A stretch of 32,020 bases of DNA from Bryobacterales bacterium (GCA_026954325.1 JAIXKK010000166.1:1-32020), one strand, 5' to 3'. Positions 1 to 9,905 are shown, numbered from the stretch's first letter. The notes: a model not told the origin generated them from the sequence alone. Numbers and translations are program-made.

Positions 1-828
1 GCGCAGGAGATCCATGCGAGGAGTCCGCGGGCGAGGGGACGGCTGGTGGCGTTGAACTGCGCGGCGCTGCCGGAGCACCTGGTGGAGAGCGAACTCTTCG
101 GATATGAGAAGGGGGCATTCACGGGGGCGGCGGGGGCGCGGCCGGGGAAGTTCGAACTGGCTACGGGCGGGACGCTGTTTCTGGATGAGATTGGGGACAT
201 GACGCCGGCGACACAGGCGAAGATTTTGCGGGCGGCGGAAACGGGGATGGTGGAGCGGCTGGGAGCATCGCGGCCGGCGCAGGTGGACGTGCGGATTGTG
301 GCGGCGACGAACCAGGATCTGGGGACAGCGATCCGGCAGGGGAGATTCCGGCAGGACCTGTACTTCCGGCTGGCGGGGATGACGCTGTATCTGCCTCCGC
401 TGCGGCAGCGGAGGGAGGACATTCCGCTGCTGGTGGAAACGTTCTGGAGCGACTTGCGGCGGAAGTACAAGCGGGAGGGTCCGGAATTGACGCGGGAAGC
501 GATGGTGCTGCTGGGCGGGGGCGATTGGCCGGGGAATGTGCGGCAGTTGCGAAGCGCGGTGGAGCGGCTGTTCGTGCTGGCGCGGTCCGAGCGGGTGACG
601 GCGGCGGATGTGAAGATGGCGGCGGAGCCGTTGCCGTTCGGAGGGAAGAGCGAGCCGTATTTGGAGGCCGCGGATTACCGGGAGGCGCGGAAGCTGTTCG
701 AGATGGAATATTTGACGCGGAAGTTGAGGGAGCATGGGGGGAATGTGACGCGGACGGCGGCGGCGATCGGGCTGGAGAGGCAGAGCTTGCAGGAGAAGAT
801 CCGGCAATTGGGGATCTCGCGGGATTGA
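1..828 (+). CDS. Sigma-54-dependent transcriptional activator, 3' part (5' end outside window)
   Basis: The reading frame is open from base 1, so the N-terminus (receiver or other sensory domain and the Walker A part of the AAA+ domain) is missing. Visible in order are the GAFTGA loop that contacts sigma-54 (visible residues 38-43), the Walker B stretch GTLFLDEIGD, the sensor-I-like VRIVAATNQDL and FRQDLYFRL, and the WPGNVRQL motif. A Fis-type helix-turn-helix lies near the C-terminus (GNVTRTAAAIGLERQSLQEK). These are standard for NtrC-family enhancer-binding proteins, which hydrolyse ATP to open sigma-54 promoters. The GAFTGA loop is intact, so the protein is probably active. The sensed signal cannot be judged without the N-terminus. 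A 30-base gap separates it from the aldolase gene, so co-transcription is possible. Confidence 0.93.
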   Translation, partial: AQEIHARSPRARGRLVALNCAALPEHLVESELFGYEKGAFTGAAGARPGKFELATGGTLFLDEIGDMTPATQAKILRAAETGMVERLGASRPAQVDVRIVAATNQDLGTAIRQGRFRQDLYFRLAGMTLYLPPLRQRREDIPLLVETFWSDLRRKYKREGPELTREAMVLLGGGDWPGNVRQLRSAVERLFVLARSERVTAADVKMAAEPLPFGGKSEPYLEAADYREARKLFEMEYLTRKLREHGGNVTRTAAAIGLERQSLQEKIRQLGISRD

Positions 829-858
829 AGAGGGTCTCCAGGTGGCAAGATATGAGAA

Positions 859-1974
859 GTGACCTTGCAACCTACGATGCGGCAACCGATTCATACTGTT
901 TACGGCGGGGCTCATCTTTTCCGCCATGATGTGGGGGCGAAATTCGGCCGGATCGCGCTGAATGTTCTTGAGCAGCACCGTGATCTGCTGCCAGTGCCGG
1001 ATGAAGTGGCTGTGCGTGTTCAGGCGAAGCTTCGCACGCGGCCGGTTGAGGATTACCGGATCGATTTCGAGGACGGGTACGGCTACCGGCGGGATGAGGA
1101 GGAGGACGGACACGCAGCCGGAGCGGCGCTGGAAGTAGCGCTTGGGATGAGCGCGGGGACGCTGCCTGAGTTTCTGGGGCTACGTTCAAAATCGTTCCAT
1201 GCGCACGGGCGGGCGCGGGCGGTACGGACGCTGCGGGTGTTTTTCCGCGCGCTGTTTGAGAGAACAGGCGGGGCGCTGCCGCGGAATTTCACGGTGACGC
1301 TTCCGAAGGTGGCGGCGGAGGAGGAGGTGACGGCGCTGATACGCGCGCTGGAGGACCTGGAGGCACCGGCGAGCGTGGAGTTGATGGTGGAGACGCCGGA
1401 GGCATTAAGGAACCTGCGGGGGATGGTTGCGGCCGCGGGATCGCGGATTCGTGGGGCGCACTTCGGTCCTTATGATTTCACGTCGTCCTGTGGAGTGCTG
1501 GGGTCGGCGCAGGACCTGGGGCATCCGCTGTGCGTGCATGCACGCAACCAGATGCTGGTGGAACTGGCGGGAACGGGGATGTGGCTCTCGGACGGACCGA
1601 CGCGGATTCTGCCGGTGGGTTCACGGGAGGATGTGGAGCGGGCGTGGAAGGCGCAATGGGAGGACATCCACCGCGCGCTTTCGTGCGGCTTCTATCAGGG
1701 GTGGGATCTGCATCCGGCGCAGCTTCCATTGCGGTATGCGGCGGTGTTCCACTTTTTCGAGGCGCACCTGGAGGAAGCGGCGATGCGGATGAAGAACTTT
1801 GTGGCGCAGTCGGCGCAGGCGACGCGGGTTGGGGCGGAGTTCGACGATGCGGCGACGGTGCGCGGGCTGCACACCTACTTTCTGCGGGCGCTGGGGAGCG
1901 GAGCGATGACGGAAGAGGAGTTGGAGGCGCACTGCGGATTGTCGCGGGCGGGGCTGGAACAGTTACGATTCTAA
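859..1974 (+). CDS. CitE-like aldolase/lyase superfamily protein (DUF6986)
   Basis: The 371-residue product resembles the DUF6986 branch of the HpcH/HpaI aldolase and citrate lyase beta superfamily, which folds as a TIM barrel and acts on acyl-CoA or oxo-acid substrates with a divalent metal. Diagnostic stretches are RQPIHTVY near the N-terminus, the acidic DFEDGYGYR loop, TLPKV, ELMVETPEALR (likely metal-ligand Glu), HFGPYDF, the LSDGPTRILPVG segment, and FYQGWDLHPAQLPLRYAAVF. An in-frame TGA at 853-855 limits the start to GTG 859 or ATG 877. GTG 859 is chosen because AGGTGG lies about 13 bases upstream, but ATG 877 is nearly as plausible. The N-terminus is shorter than in the actinobacterial relatives I recall. 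The substrate is unknown. The stop is 2 bases before the addB start. Confidence 0.8.
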   Translation: MTLQPTMRQPIHTVYGGAHLFRHDVGAKFGRIALNVLEQHRDLLPVPDEVAVRVQAKLRTRPVEDYRIDFEDGYGYRRDEEEDGHAAGAALEVALGMSAGTLPEFLGLRSKSFHAHGRARAVRTLRVFFRALFERTGGALPRNFTVTLPKVAAEEEVTALIRALEDLEAPASVELMVETPEALRNLRGMVAAAGSRIRGAHFGPYDFTSSCGVLGSAQDLGHPLCVHARNQMLVELAGTGMWLSDGPTRILPVGSREDVERAWKAQWEDIHRALSCGFYQGWDLHPAQLPLRYAAVFHFFEAHLEEAAMRMKNFVAQSAQATRVGAEFDDAATVRGLHTYFLRALGSGAMTEEELEAHCGLSRAGLEQLRF

Positions 1975-1976
1975 AC

Positions 1977-4900
1977 ATGCGGCGACTTGTGCGGGCCTCC
2001 GGGTATGAGACTTTACTGAAGGAAGCAATCCGGTTCACGGTGGGGAACGCGGCAACGGGAGAGGTGCTGGTGGTGGGCGCGACGCGCGGGGCGGCGGATG
2101 ATTTCGTGCGGCAGCACTGCGGCAGCGTGGCGGGGGTGCATCGCATGACGACGGCACAGCTCACGGCGAATCTGGCGGCTTCGGCGATGGCGGAGAGGGG
2201 GCTGGCTCCGCTGAATGCGCTGGGGGCGGAGGCATTGGCGGCGCGCGCCGCGTACCGGGTGCGGACGGAAGGGCGGCTCCAGTATTTTTCTCCGGTGGCG
2301 GGGAGCCCGGGGTTTGCGCGGGCGCTGGCGCGTACGCTGCGGGACTTGCGGCTGGAGGGGATTGCCAGCATGCGCCTGGCGGCGGGGGGAGCGGCGGCGC
2401 GGGATCTGAGCGCGCTTCATGAGGCGTATGAGGAGCTTCTTGCCCAGACGCGGCTGGCGGATTTTCCGGCGCTGCTCGAGATGGCGGTGAGCGAGGGGGC
2501 GGCGGGGCTCCATCCGCTGCGCGGCCTGCCGTTGCTGCTGCTGGATGTGCCGGTGCATTCGGCGCTGGCGGCGGAGTTTATTGGGGCGCTGGCCGCGAAG
2601 ACCTGGCAGACGCTGGCGCTTGTGCTGGACGGGGATGAGGGAAGCGTGGAGCGGCTGCGGGCGGTGCTGGGAGTGGAGGCGGAGCGAGCGGCCGAGGGAG
2701 GCGAGGATTCGCTGCACCGTTTGCGGGCGCATCTGTTTGCGCCGGCTGCGCCGGAGCAGGCGGCGGCGGATGGGACGCTGGATTTCTTTTCCGCCGCGGG
2801 GGAGGGGCTGGAATGCATCGAGATGGCGCGCCGCATGCACCAACTGGCGGAGGAGGGGCTGGCGTTCGATGAGATGGCGATCGCGCTGCGCGGCCCGGAG
2901 CGGTATCAGCCGCTGCTCGAGGAGGCGTTGAACCGGGCGGGGATTCCGTTTTACTTCACTCGCGGGAGTGTGCGGCCGGATCCGGCGGGGCGGGCGTTTC
3001 TGGCTCTGCTGGCGTGCGCGGCGGAAGAGTTTCCGGCGACGCGGTTTGCGGAATATTTGTCGCTGGGGCAGACGCCCGCGATGGAAGCTCCGAAGGCGAT
3101 GGCGGCGGGGAAGGCGGCGTGGATGGGGACGGAGGATGAACTGCTTTCGCGGGAGGAGTACATTCCGGGAGTGATCGAGGAGCAGGAAGCGGCGTCGCCT
3201 GCGACGCCCGCGGCGTGGGAGCAATTAATTGTGGACGCGGCGGTGGTGGGCGGGAAGGAACGGTGGGAGCGGCGGCTTCGGGGGCTGGAGAGCGAGTTTC
3301 GGCTGCGGCTTTCGAAGCTGGAAGACGAGGACGAGGCCGAGGCGGGGCATTTGGAACGGCAACTGGAGTTGCTGGGGAATCTTCAGCGATTGGCATTGCC
3401 GATCATCCGGCGGTTGGATGAACTGCCGCGGCAGGCGACATGGGGCGAATGGCTGGGGCGGCTGTCGGATCTGGCGGAGATGACGCTGCGGCATCCGGAT
3501 TCGGTTCTGCTGGCGTTGAACGAATTGTGGTCGATGGGGGAGGTGGGTCCGGTCACGCTGGATGAGGTGTTTCTGGTGTTGACGGAGCGGCTGCGATTTC
3601 TGCGGCGGCCGCCGCGGAAGCGGCGCTACGGGCAGGTATGGATCGGCTCAGTGGACGAGTTGCGCGGGCACTGTTTCGAGGTGGTGTTTCTGCCGGGGCT
3701 GGCGGAGGGCGTATTTCCGAAGAAGGCGTTCGAAGATCCACTGCTGCTCGATGATTCCCGCCGCGGGCTGGAGGCGGGGCTGCCGTTGCGGGATGACCGG
3801 GTTGCGGACGAGCGTCTGCGTCTGCGTGTTGCCGCGGCGGCGGCGAGGCGGCGGCTGGTGGTTTCGTATCCGCGAATGGACGTGACGCAGAATCGCGCGC
3901 GTGTTCCTTCGTTCTATGCGATGGAAGTGGTACGGGCGGCGGAGGGGCGGCTGGCGGAGTTGAAGGAGTTCGAGCGGCGGGCGGCGGCCGGGGCGATGAC
4001 GCGGCTGGGGTGGCCGGCTCCGATGAACCCGCAACGGGCAGTGGATGCGCTGGAATTCGACCTCGCCGTTTTGCAGGATGCCTCGCGGCAACCGCAAGGG
4101 AAGATTCGCGGGCGGGGGCGGTATCTGTTTCACCTGAATCCGCACCTGGCGCGGTCACTGCGGGCGCGGTACATGCGTTGGGACAGGGAATGGAAGACGG
4201 CGGATGGGCTGATGGACGCAAGCGAAGCCACGCGGGCGGTGCTGGCGGTGCACAGGCTGACGCGGCGGCCGTGGTCGGCGTCTTCGCTGCAGCACTTCGC
4301 GGCATGTCCTTATCGCTTTCTGCTGCACGGGATTCACCGGCTGCGGCCGCGGGAGGATTCGGTTCCGCTCGAGGTGATGGATCCGCTGACGCGCGGATCG
4401 CTGTTCCACGAAGCGCTGTTTCAACTGGCGCAGCGGGCGCGGACGGAAGAGGAGTTCCAGGATTTTGCGGATACGGTGCTGGACGAGGTGGCGGCGAAGT
4501 TCGAGGATGACCTGGCTCCCGCGATTCCGCGTGTCTGGAGGAGCGAAGTGGAGGACCTGCGTGCGGATTTGAAGGGCTGGCTGCGGCGGCGGGAACAGGA
4601 TGCGGCAGGCTGGGAGCGGCGGTACGCCGAATTCGCATTCGGGATGCCGGCGGATGAGCATCGCGACCCGGACAGCGTGGAACAGCCGGCCAGGATCCTC
4701 GAGGGGATTCTGCTGCGAGGATCCATTGACTGGATCGAGCAGCACAGGGATGGGGACGCTCTGCGGATCACGGATCACAAAACGGGGAAGTCTCCGGCAC
4801 AGATCCCGCGCCATGTGGGCGGGGGACTGATCCTGCAGCCGCTGCTTTACGCGCTGGCGGCGGAGGAATTGTTCGGCAAGCCGGTGAAGTTATCACGGCT

Positions 4901-5150
4901 TTACTATTGCACGCAGCGCGGCGGGTACACGCCCGTGAGCGTGGCGGTGACGGACGGCGCGCGGCAGGATGTGGAGCGGGCGTTGAGGATTATCGACGAC
5001 GGTATCGCGAGCGGGCGTTTGCCGGCGGCTCCTTCGGAGGGCCAGTGTGAGTGGTGTGATTTCAGAATGGTGTGCGGTCCGAGGGAGGAAGAGAGGGTGC
5101 GGCGCAAGCCGCCGCTGGAGCCGCTGGAGCGGTTGAGGAGCATCCCATGA
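1977..5150 (+). CDS. addB: AddB-like subunit of the AddAB helicase-nuclease (PD-(D/E)XK nuclease with Fe-S staple)
   Basis: The start is ATG 1977, two bases after the aldolase stop. Upstream in-frame codons belong to a shadow reading of that gene. The product is 1057 residues. The N-terminal UvrD-like fold reads VLVVGATRGAADDF where a Walker A would sit and has no GxGKT, so this subunit is probably not a motor. The C-terminal nuclease shows D918 (SIDWIE) and D933-x-K935 (TDHKTGK). Cysteines C777 (AACPYRF), C1024, C1027 and C1033 (CEWCDFRMVC) give the C...CX2CX5C pattern of the AddB [4Fe-4S] staple that holds the nuclease domain together. With AddA it would resect double-strand breaks for RecA loading. 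Its stop overlaps the addA start (ATGA). Confidence 0.9.
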   Translation: MRRLVRASGYETLLKEAIRFTVGNAATGEVLVVGATRGAADDFVRQHCGSVAGVHRMTTAQLTANLAASAMAERGLAPLNALGAEALAARAAYRVRTEGRLQYFSPVAGSPGFARALARTLRDLRLEGIASMRLAAGGAAARDLSALHEAYEELLAQTRLADFPALLEMAVSEGAAGLHPLRGLPLLLLDVPVHSALAAEFIGALAAKTWQTLALVLDGDEGSVERLRAVLGVEAERAAEGGEDSLHRLRAHLFAPAAPEQAAADGTLDFFSAAGEGLECIEMARRMHQLAEEGLAFDEMAIALRGPERYQPLLEEALNRAGIPFYFTRGSVRPDPAGRAFLALLACAAEEFPATRFAEYLSLGQTPAMEAPKAMAAGKAAWMGTEDELLSREEYIPGVIEEQEAASPATPAAWEQLIVDAAVVGGKERWERRLRGLESEFRLRLSKLEDEDEAEAGHLERQLELLGNLQRLALPIIRRLDELPRQATWGEWLGRLSDLAEMTLRHPDSVLLALNELWSMGEVGPVTLDEVFLVLTERLRFLRRPPRKRRYGQVWIGSVDELRGHCFEVVFLPGLAEGVFPKKAFEDPLLLDDSRRGLEAGLPLRDDRVADERLRLRVAAAAARRRLVVSYPRMDVTQNRARVPSFYAMEVVRAAEGRLAELKEFERRAAAGAMTRLGWPAPMNPQRAVDALEFDLAVLQDASRQPQGKIRGRGRYLFHLNPHLARSLRARYMRWDREWKTADGLMDASEATRAVLAVHRLTRRPWSASSLQHFAACPYRFLLHGIHRLRPREDSVPLEVMDPLTRGSLFHEALFQLAQRARTEEEFQDFADTVLDEVAAKFEDDLAPAIPRVWRSEVEDLRADLKGWLRRREQDAAGWERRYAEFAFGMPADEHRDPDSVEQPARILEGILLRGSIDWIEQHRDGDALRITDHKTGKSPAQIPRHVGGGLILQPLLYALAAEELFGKPVKLSRLYYCTQRGGYTPVSVAVTDGARQDVERALRIIDDGIASGRLPAAPSEGQCEWCDFRMVCGPREEERVRRKPPLEPLERLRSIP

Positions 5151-8100
5151 TTGCGGGCGCACAGACAGGAGACGGGGCGGCACGGGAACGCATTCGGCAT
5201 TCGCTGGGGGAAAGCCTGCTGGTGGAGGCTTCGGCGGGGACGGGGAAGACGTCGGAACTGGTGCGGAGGATCGTGAATGTGCTGCGGGCGGGGCTGACCA
5301 CGATCGACCGGGTCGTGGCGGTGACGTTTACGAACAAGGCGGCGGGGGAATTGAAGCTGCGGCTGCGGCAGGAATTGGACCGCGCGCGTGGGCAAACGGA
5401 GGACGCGGAGGAGGCGAGACACCTGGAACAGGCGCTGGCGCACCTCGAAGAAGCGGCGATTGGAACGATCCACGCGTTTTGCGCACAGATTCTGCGGGAG
5501 CGCCCGGTGGAGGCGCGCGTCGATCCGGACTTCGAGGAGTTGGATGAACGGGGAGCGCGGCGGGTGTATGAAGCGGTGTTCCGGCGATGGCTGCAGGGGA
5601 AGTTGAATGAGGATTCGCCGGGTTTGCGGCGGGCGCTGGCGCGGCTAGCGGTGCGGGAGCAACGGGATCAGGATGTGACGCCGATCGAGTCGCTGCAATA
5701 CGCGGGCTGGAGTCTGATCGAGTGGCGGGACTTTCCGCGGGCCTGGCAGCGGCCTCCGCTGGCGCGGGAGGGGGTGATCGACCAACTGTTGGAGCATGTG
5801 AAGACGTTGGTTCCGCACCTCAGCCGCCACAAGACGGAACTGATGGAGCCGGTGCGCGATCTGCTTCCGTGGATGGAACGCGAGCCGCGCGATTACGACA
5901 TGCTGGAGGGGCTGTTGTTCAAGCTCTATCGTGTGTGGAAGCGGCGGGAGCGGCAGGTTCCGGACAAGATCCTGTTTCAGGCCGTAGCGGACTTCCGCCC
6001 CTATGCGGAAGCGGATCTGGCGGCGCAACTGCGCGGGGAGATGTGGGAACTGGTTGAACTGTATGACCAGGCGAAACGGCGGGCGGGGCAGTTGGATTTC
6101 GTGGATCTGCTGCTGCTGGTGAGGAACCTGGTGAGGGATAACCCCGAGGTGCGCGGTTATCTGCAACAGAAATACTCGCATTTGTTTGTGGACGAGTTTC
6201 AGGATACGGACCCGCTGCAAGCGGAGATTTTACTGATGCTTTCGGCGAGCGATGCGCGGCGGACGGAGATGTTGAAGATTGCTCCCGCGCCGGGGAAGCT
6301 GTTCCTGGTGGGGGACCCGAAGCAATCGATCTACAAGTTCCGGCGGGCGGATGTGCAGCTTTACCGGATTCTGCGGGCGAGCTTACAGGCTCGAGGGGTG
6401 GGGCTGGTGCGGTTGAGCCGGAGCTTCCGTTCGGCGCCGGGTGTTCAGCAGTGCGTCAACGCGGCGTTCGCGATGGAAATGACCGGAGACGAGGAGGCGG
6501 CGCAGGCGGAGTATGTGCCGTTGGAGCCGTACCGCGGGGATTTGGAGACGCAGCCAGCCGTGGTCGCGCTTCCGGCTCCCAGACCATATGGCAAGCGGGA
6601 TGTTTCAAACAAGGCGATCGACGAATGTCTTCCGGGGGCGGTGACTGGTTTTGTGGAATGGCTGGTGCGGGAGAGCGGGTGGAAGGTGGCGGATCCGGAA
6701 CGGCCGGAGGAGTTAGTGGCGATCGAGCCGCGGCACATCTGTATTCTGTTCCGGCGCTTCACGAACTACGGAAGGGATATCACGCGGGATTATGCGCGGT
6801 CACTCGAGGACCGGGGGATTCCTCATCTGCTGGTGGGGTCAAAGAGCTTTCATGAGCGGGAGGAGATCGACACGGTGCGGGCGGCGCTCGCGGCGATCGA
6901 GTGGCCGGAGGACGAGCTTGCGGTGTTCGCGACGCTGAAAGGGGCGATTTTTGCGATTCCGGACCACACGCTGCTGTGCTTCCGGCATGAGCACCGGCGG
7001 CTCTATCCCTTTCACGGCTATCCGGAGACGCTGCCGGCGGAGTTTCAGGCAGTGAAGGAAGCGCTGGGCCTGCTGGCGGATCTGCATAGGGAGCGGAACC
7101 AGCGGCCGATTGCGGAGACGCTGTATTTGTTGCTGGAGTCGACGCGGGCGTGGTCGGCGTTTGCGTTCCGGCCCGCGGGGAACCAAGTGCTTGCGAACGT
7201 GCGGCGGGTGATCGACCTGGCGCGGCAGTATGAGACTACGAGCGGTATTTCGTTCCGGGGATTCGTGGAGGAGTTATCGCGGCGGGCGGCGCGGGCGGAA
7301 TCGGCGGAGGCTCCGGTGCTGGAAGACGGGGCCGAAGGGGTGCGCGTCATGACGGTGCATTCGGCCAAGGGGCTGGAGTTTCCAGTGGTGCTGCTGGCGG
7401 ACATGACGGCGAACATTTCGCATGAGACACCGGACCGGTACATTGAAGCCGCCACGGGGTTGTGCGCGATGCGGCTGCTGGGCTGTTCGCCGTTCGAGCT
7501 GATCGCGGAGGAGGAGTCGGAAAAGAAGAGGGAACATGCGGAGGGGATCCGGGTGGCGTATGTGGCGGCGACGCGGGCGCGCGATCTGCTGGTGGTTCCC
7601 GTGGTGGGGGACACGGAGCGAAACGGGTGGGTATCGCCGCTGAACAAGGCTCTGTATCCGCATGCGGAGATGAGGAGGAAACCGCACACGGCGCATGGGT
7701 GTCCAGGGTTCGGCGGGGTAAGCGTGCTGAACCGGCCGGCTGAATATTTCGAGGAAACGAGTGTTCGTCCGGGTCTGCATTTTGCGCGGGCGGGCGGGCA
7801 TGCAGTGGCGTGGTGGGATCCGGCGATTCTTCCGGAGGGGCGGGAGGAACGGTTCGCGGCGCGGCAGCGGGAGATTTTCGCGGAGGACGAGGGGGCGGTG
7901 GAGCGTGGGTTGGCGGAGCATGCGGCGTGGCAGGGGCGCCGCGGCAATTTGCTTGAAGCGGCGATGCGGCCGTCGCTCGAGTTGACGATTGCGAGCGAGG
8001 CGACGGAGCCGCCGGCGGGATGGGAGGGCGAGATTTTGCTGGAGCAGACGGCGCGGTCGGCGGCGCGGCCGGGAGGGAAGCGATTCGGGGCGCTGGTGCA

Positions 8101-8500
8101 CAACACGCTGCGGGACGTGCCGCTCGATGCATCGCGGGAGCAGATTGCGGGTGTGGTGCGGCTACAAGCGCGGCTGCTCGCGGCTCCGAAGGAGGAAGCG
8201 GAGGCGGCGGTGACGGCGGTGCGGAACGCGCTGCTGCATCCGGTGCTCGAGCGGGCGCGGGGGGCGGCGCGATGTCATCGCGAGTATCCGGTGACGGCGC
8301 ATACGGGAGAGAAGCAGTTGCTGGAGGGGGTGATCGACCTGGCATTCGAGGAGAAGGGGCGCTGGGTGGTGGTGGACTTCAAGACGGATCTCGAGGTGGA
8401 GACGATGGCGGCGCGGTACGGGGCGCAACTTGCGTGGTATGCGGCGGCGCTGGAACGCATCACGGGAATGCCGGTGCAAGCGTGCCTGCTGGCCGTGTAA
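5147..8500 (+). CDS. addA: AddA-like UvrD/Rep helicase-nuclease
   Basis: The start is ATG 5147, overlapping the addB stop by 4 bases (ATGA), which implies translational coupling. The product is 1117 residues. Superfamily 1A helicase motifs appear in order: Walker A ASAGTGKT (28-35), motif Ia VTFTNKAAGELK, IGTIHAFCAQILRE, Walker B DEFQDTD (from D349), motif III LVGDPKQSIYKFR, motif IV LSRSFRS, motif V VMTVHSAKGLEFPVV and motif VI VAYVAATRARDLL. The C-terminal RecB-family nuclease carries D1064 (GVIDLAF), D1077 and K1079 (VVDFKTD) and the AQLAWYAAAL helix. All catalytic residues I looked for are present, so this looks like a working 3'-5' motor with its own nuclease. This is the AddAB version of the RecBCD function. 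Confidence 0.94.
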   Translation: MIAGAQTGDGAARERIRHSLGESLLVEASAGTGKTSELVRRIVNVLRAGLTTIDRVVAVTFTNKAAGELKLRLRQELDRARGQTEDAEEARHLEQALAHLEEAAIGTIHAFCAQILRERPVEARVDPDFEELDERGARRVYEAVFRRWLQGKLNEDSPGLRRALARLAVREQRDQDVTPIESLQYAGWSLIEWRDFPRAWQRPPLAREGVIDQLLEHVKTLVPHLSRHKTELMEPVRDLLPWMEREPRDYDMLEGLLFKLYRVWKRRERQVPDKILFQAVADFRPYAEADLAAQLRGEMWELVELYDQAKRRAGQLDFVDLLLLVRNLVRDNPEVRGYLQQKYSHLFVDEFQDTDPLQAEILLMLSASDARRTEMLKIAPAPGKLFLVGDPKQSIYKFRRADVQLYRILRASLQARGVGLVRLSRSFRSAPGVQQCVNAAFAMEMTGDEEAAQAEYVPLEPYRGDLETQPAVVALPAPRPYGKRDVSNKAIDECLPGAVTGFVEWLVRESGWKVADPERPEELVAIEPRHICILFRRFTNYGRDITRDYARSLEDRGIPHLLVGSKSFHEREEIDTVRAALAAIEWPEDELAVFATLKGAIFAIPDHTLLCFRHEHRRLYPFHGYPETLPAEFQAVKEALGLLADLHRERNQRPIAETLYLLLESTRAWSAFAFRPAGNQVLANVRRVIDLARQYETTSGISFRGFVEELSRRAARAESAEAPVLEDGAEGVRVMTVHSAKGLEFPVVLLADMTANISHETPDRYIEAATGLCAMRLLGCSPFELIAEEESEKKREHAEGIRVAYVAATRARDLLVVPVVGDTERNGWVSPLNKALYPHAEMRRKPHTAHGCPGFGGVSVLNRPAEYFEETSVRPGLHFARAGGHAVAWWDPAILPEGREERFAARQREIFAEDEGAVERGLAEHAAWQGRRGNLLEAAMRPSLELTIASEATEPPAGWEGEILLEQTARSAARPGGKRFGALVHNTLRDVPLDASREQIAGVVRLQARLLAAPKEEAEAAVTAVRNALLHPVLERARGAARCHREYPVTAHTGEKQLLEGVIDLAFEEKGRWVVVDFKTDLEVETMAARYGAQLAWYAAALERITGMPVQACLLAV

Positions 8501-8510
8501 AGTAAGCTGC

Positions 8511-9899
8511 ATGGATCGCCGGACGTTTCTTGGCAGCTTGAGCGCGGCTCCGCTGGCGGCGCAGAAAAAAAAGACGAACGTGGTGATGTTCATGACGGAC
8601 GACCACGGGGCTTGGGCGATGGGGGCGTACGGATGCCGCGAGATGCACACGCCGAACCTGGATGCGCTGGCGGCGGGAGGGGCGCGTTTCACGAGGGCTT
8701 TCGCATGCACGCCGGTCTGTTCACCGAGCCGCATGACGTGGATTACGGGTACGATTCCCTCGGTGCATGGGGTACAGGACTGGCTGCGGCCGGAGGGCAG
8801 CTTCGGCGAGCACACGCGGCACTGGCTGAGCGGAAAGACGACGTACTCTTCGGTGCTCGAGAAGCACGGCTACACGCTGGGGATGTGCGGCAAGTGGCAC
8901 ATGGGGGAAGACGACAAGGCGCAGGAGGGTTTTTCGTATTGGGCGACCGTGCCGGGCGGCGGCGGGCCATACCGCGATCCGGAGTTTGTGAAGAACGGGG
9001 TGCGCACGCACTTGCGGGAGTATAAGACCGATAGCGTGGGCGACTGCGCGGTGGAGTTTCTGGACACGGTGAAGGAGAAGCCGTTCTATCTGCTGGTTCC
9101 TTTTTATGCTCCGCACACGCCGCTCGATTTTCAGCCGGAGGAGTACCGGGCTCCTTACAAGGATGCGAAGTTCGAATGCTTTCCGAACGAGCCGATTCAC
9201 CCGTGGCAAAACGGGAGCCAGCGGAAGCTGCATGGGAACGTGGAGAACAAGCGCGGCTATTCGGCGCTGATTTCGGGAGTGGATGCGAACGTGGGAAAGG
9301 TGCTGCGGAAGCTGGAGGCGATGGGCGCGCGTGAGAACACGCTGGTGATCTTCACGGCGGACCAGGGGTGGAACGCGGGGCATCACGGGGTGTGGGGGAA
9401 AGGGAACGGCACGTGGCCATTCAACATGTACGAGGAATCCATTCGCGTACCGTTGATCTGGAACCATCCGGGACGGATTCAGGCGAGCAAGGTGCTGTCG
9501 CCGATGGTTTCGAGCTATGATTATTTTCCGACGATCCTGGACTATTTGGGGGTCCAAACTCCGGCGGATGCGCGGCGGCCTGGGCGGAGTTACGCGCCGT
9601 TTCTACGAGGCGAGCATCCGCGGTGGAGGAACCGGCTGTACTTCGAATATTCGTACGTGCGCGGAGTGCGGACAGAGAACCTGAAGTATGTGCGGCGGAC
9701 GAAGGAGTGGCCGAGCGAATTGTACGATCTGGAGCGGGACCCGGGGGAGAAGACGAACCACATCGATGATGCGGCATACGCGAACGTAAAGCGGAGTCTG
9801 GATGCGGAGTTGGATGGGTGGTTTGAGAAGTACGGAGCGCCGGCGCAGGAGAAGTGGCGGGGGACGACGAAGCAGAATTTGACGGTGTATTCGCGGTAA
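8511..9899 (+). CDS. Exported type I sulfatase (formylglycine-dependent)
   Basis: The 462-residue protein begins at ATG 8511, 10 bases after the addA stop. The leader MDRRTFLGSLSAAPLAAQ has a twin-arginine pattern (RRTFLG), suggesting Tat export. Metal ligands D30-D31 (MTDDHG) open the alkaline-phosphatase-like fold. C70 sits in CSPSR, the CxPSR signal that formylglycine-generating enzyme converts to the catalytic aldehyde. GKWHMG and the ADQGW/GHHG segment complete the core. Such enzymes remove sulfate esters from polysaccharides or other organics; the substrate cannot be read from the sequence. No carbohydrate-active partner lies next to it. Codons for the lysine run after the leader form an A8 tract (8565-8572). 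Confidence 0.9.
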   Translation: MDRRTFLGSLSAAPLAAQKKKTNVVMFMTDDHGAWAMGAYGCREMHTPNLDALAAGGARFTRAFACTPVCSPSRMTWITGTIPSVHGVQDWLRPEGSFGEHTRHWLSGKTTYSSVLEKHGYTLGMCGKWHMGEDDKAQEGFSYWATVPGGGGPYRDPEFVKNGVRTHLREYKTDSVGDCAVEFLDTVKEKPFYLLVPFYAPHTPLDFQPEEYRAPYKDAKFECFPNEPIHPWQNGSQRKLHGNVENKRGYSALISGVDANVGKVLRKLEAMGARENTLVIFTADQGWNAGHHGVWGKGNGTWPFNMYEESIRVPLIWNHPGRIQASKVLSPMVSSYDYFPTILDYLGVQTPADARRPGRSYAPFLRGEHPRWRNRLYFEYSYVRGVRTENLKYVRRTKEWPSELYDLERDPGEKTNHIDDAAYANVKRSLDAELDGWFEKYGAPAQEKWRGTTKQNLTVYSR

Positions 9900-9905
9900 C
9901 GGGGT

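Noticed and set aside
1530..1976. Possible 149-residue N-terminal extension of addB
   Set aside because: It overlaps the DUF6986 gene in another frame and reads as low-complexity Gly/Ala/Arg. ATG 1977 directly after the aldolase stop gives the expected AddB start.
2013..3224. Long open frame on the - strand opposite addB
   Set aside because: It is an Arg/Pro/Gln-rich reading of the complement of a high-GC gene with no family motifs. The addB protein explains the region fully.
8563..8573. A8 tract with a classic -1 slippery heptamer (A AAA AAG) near the start of the sulfatase
   Set aside because: A -1 shift here would give only a short peptide with no recognisable domain, and the tract simply encodes three lysines after the leader.
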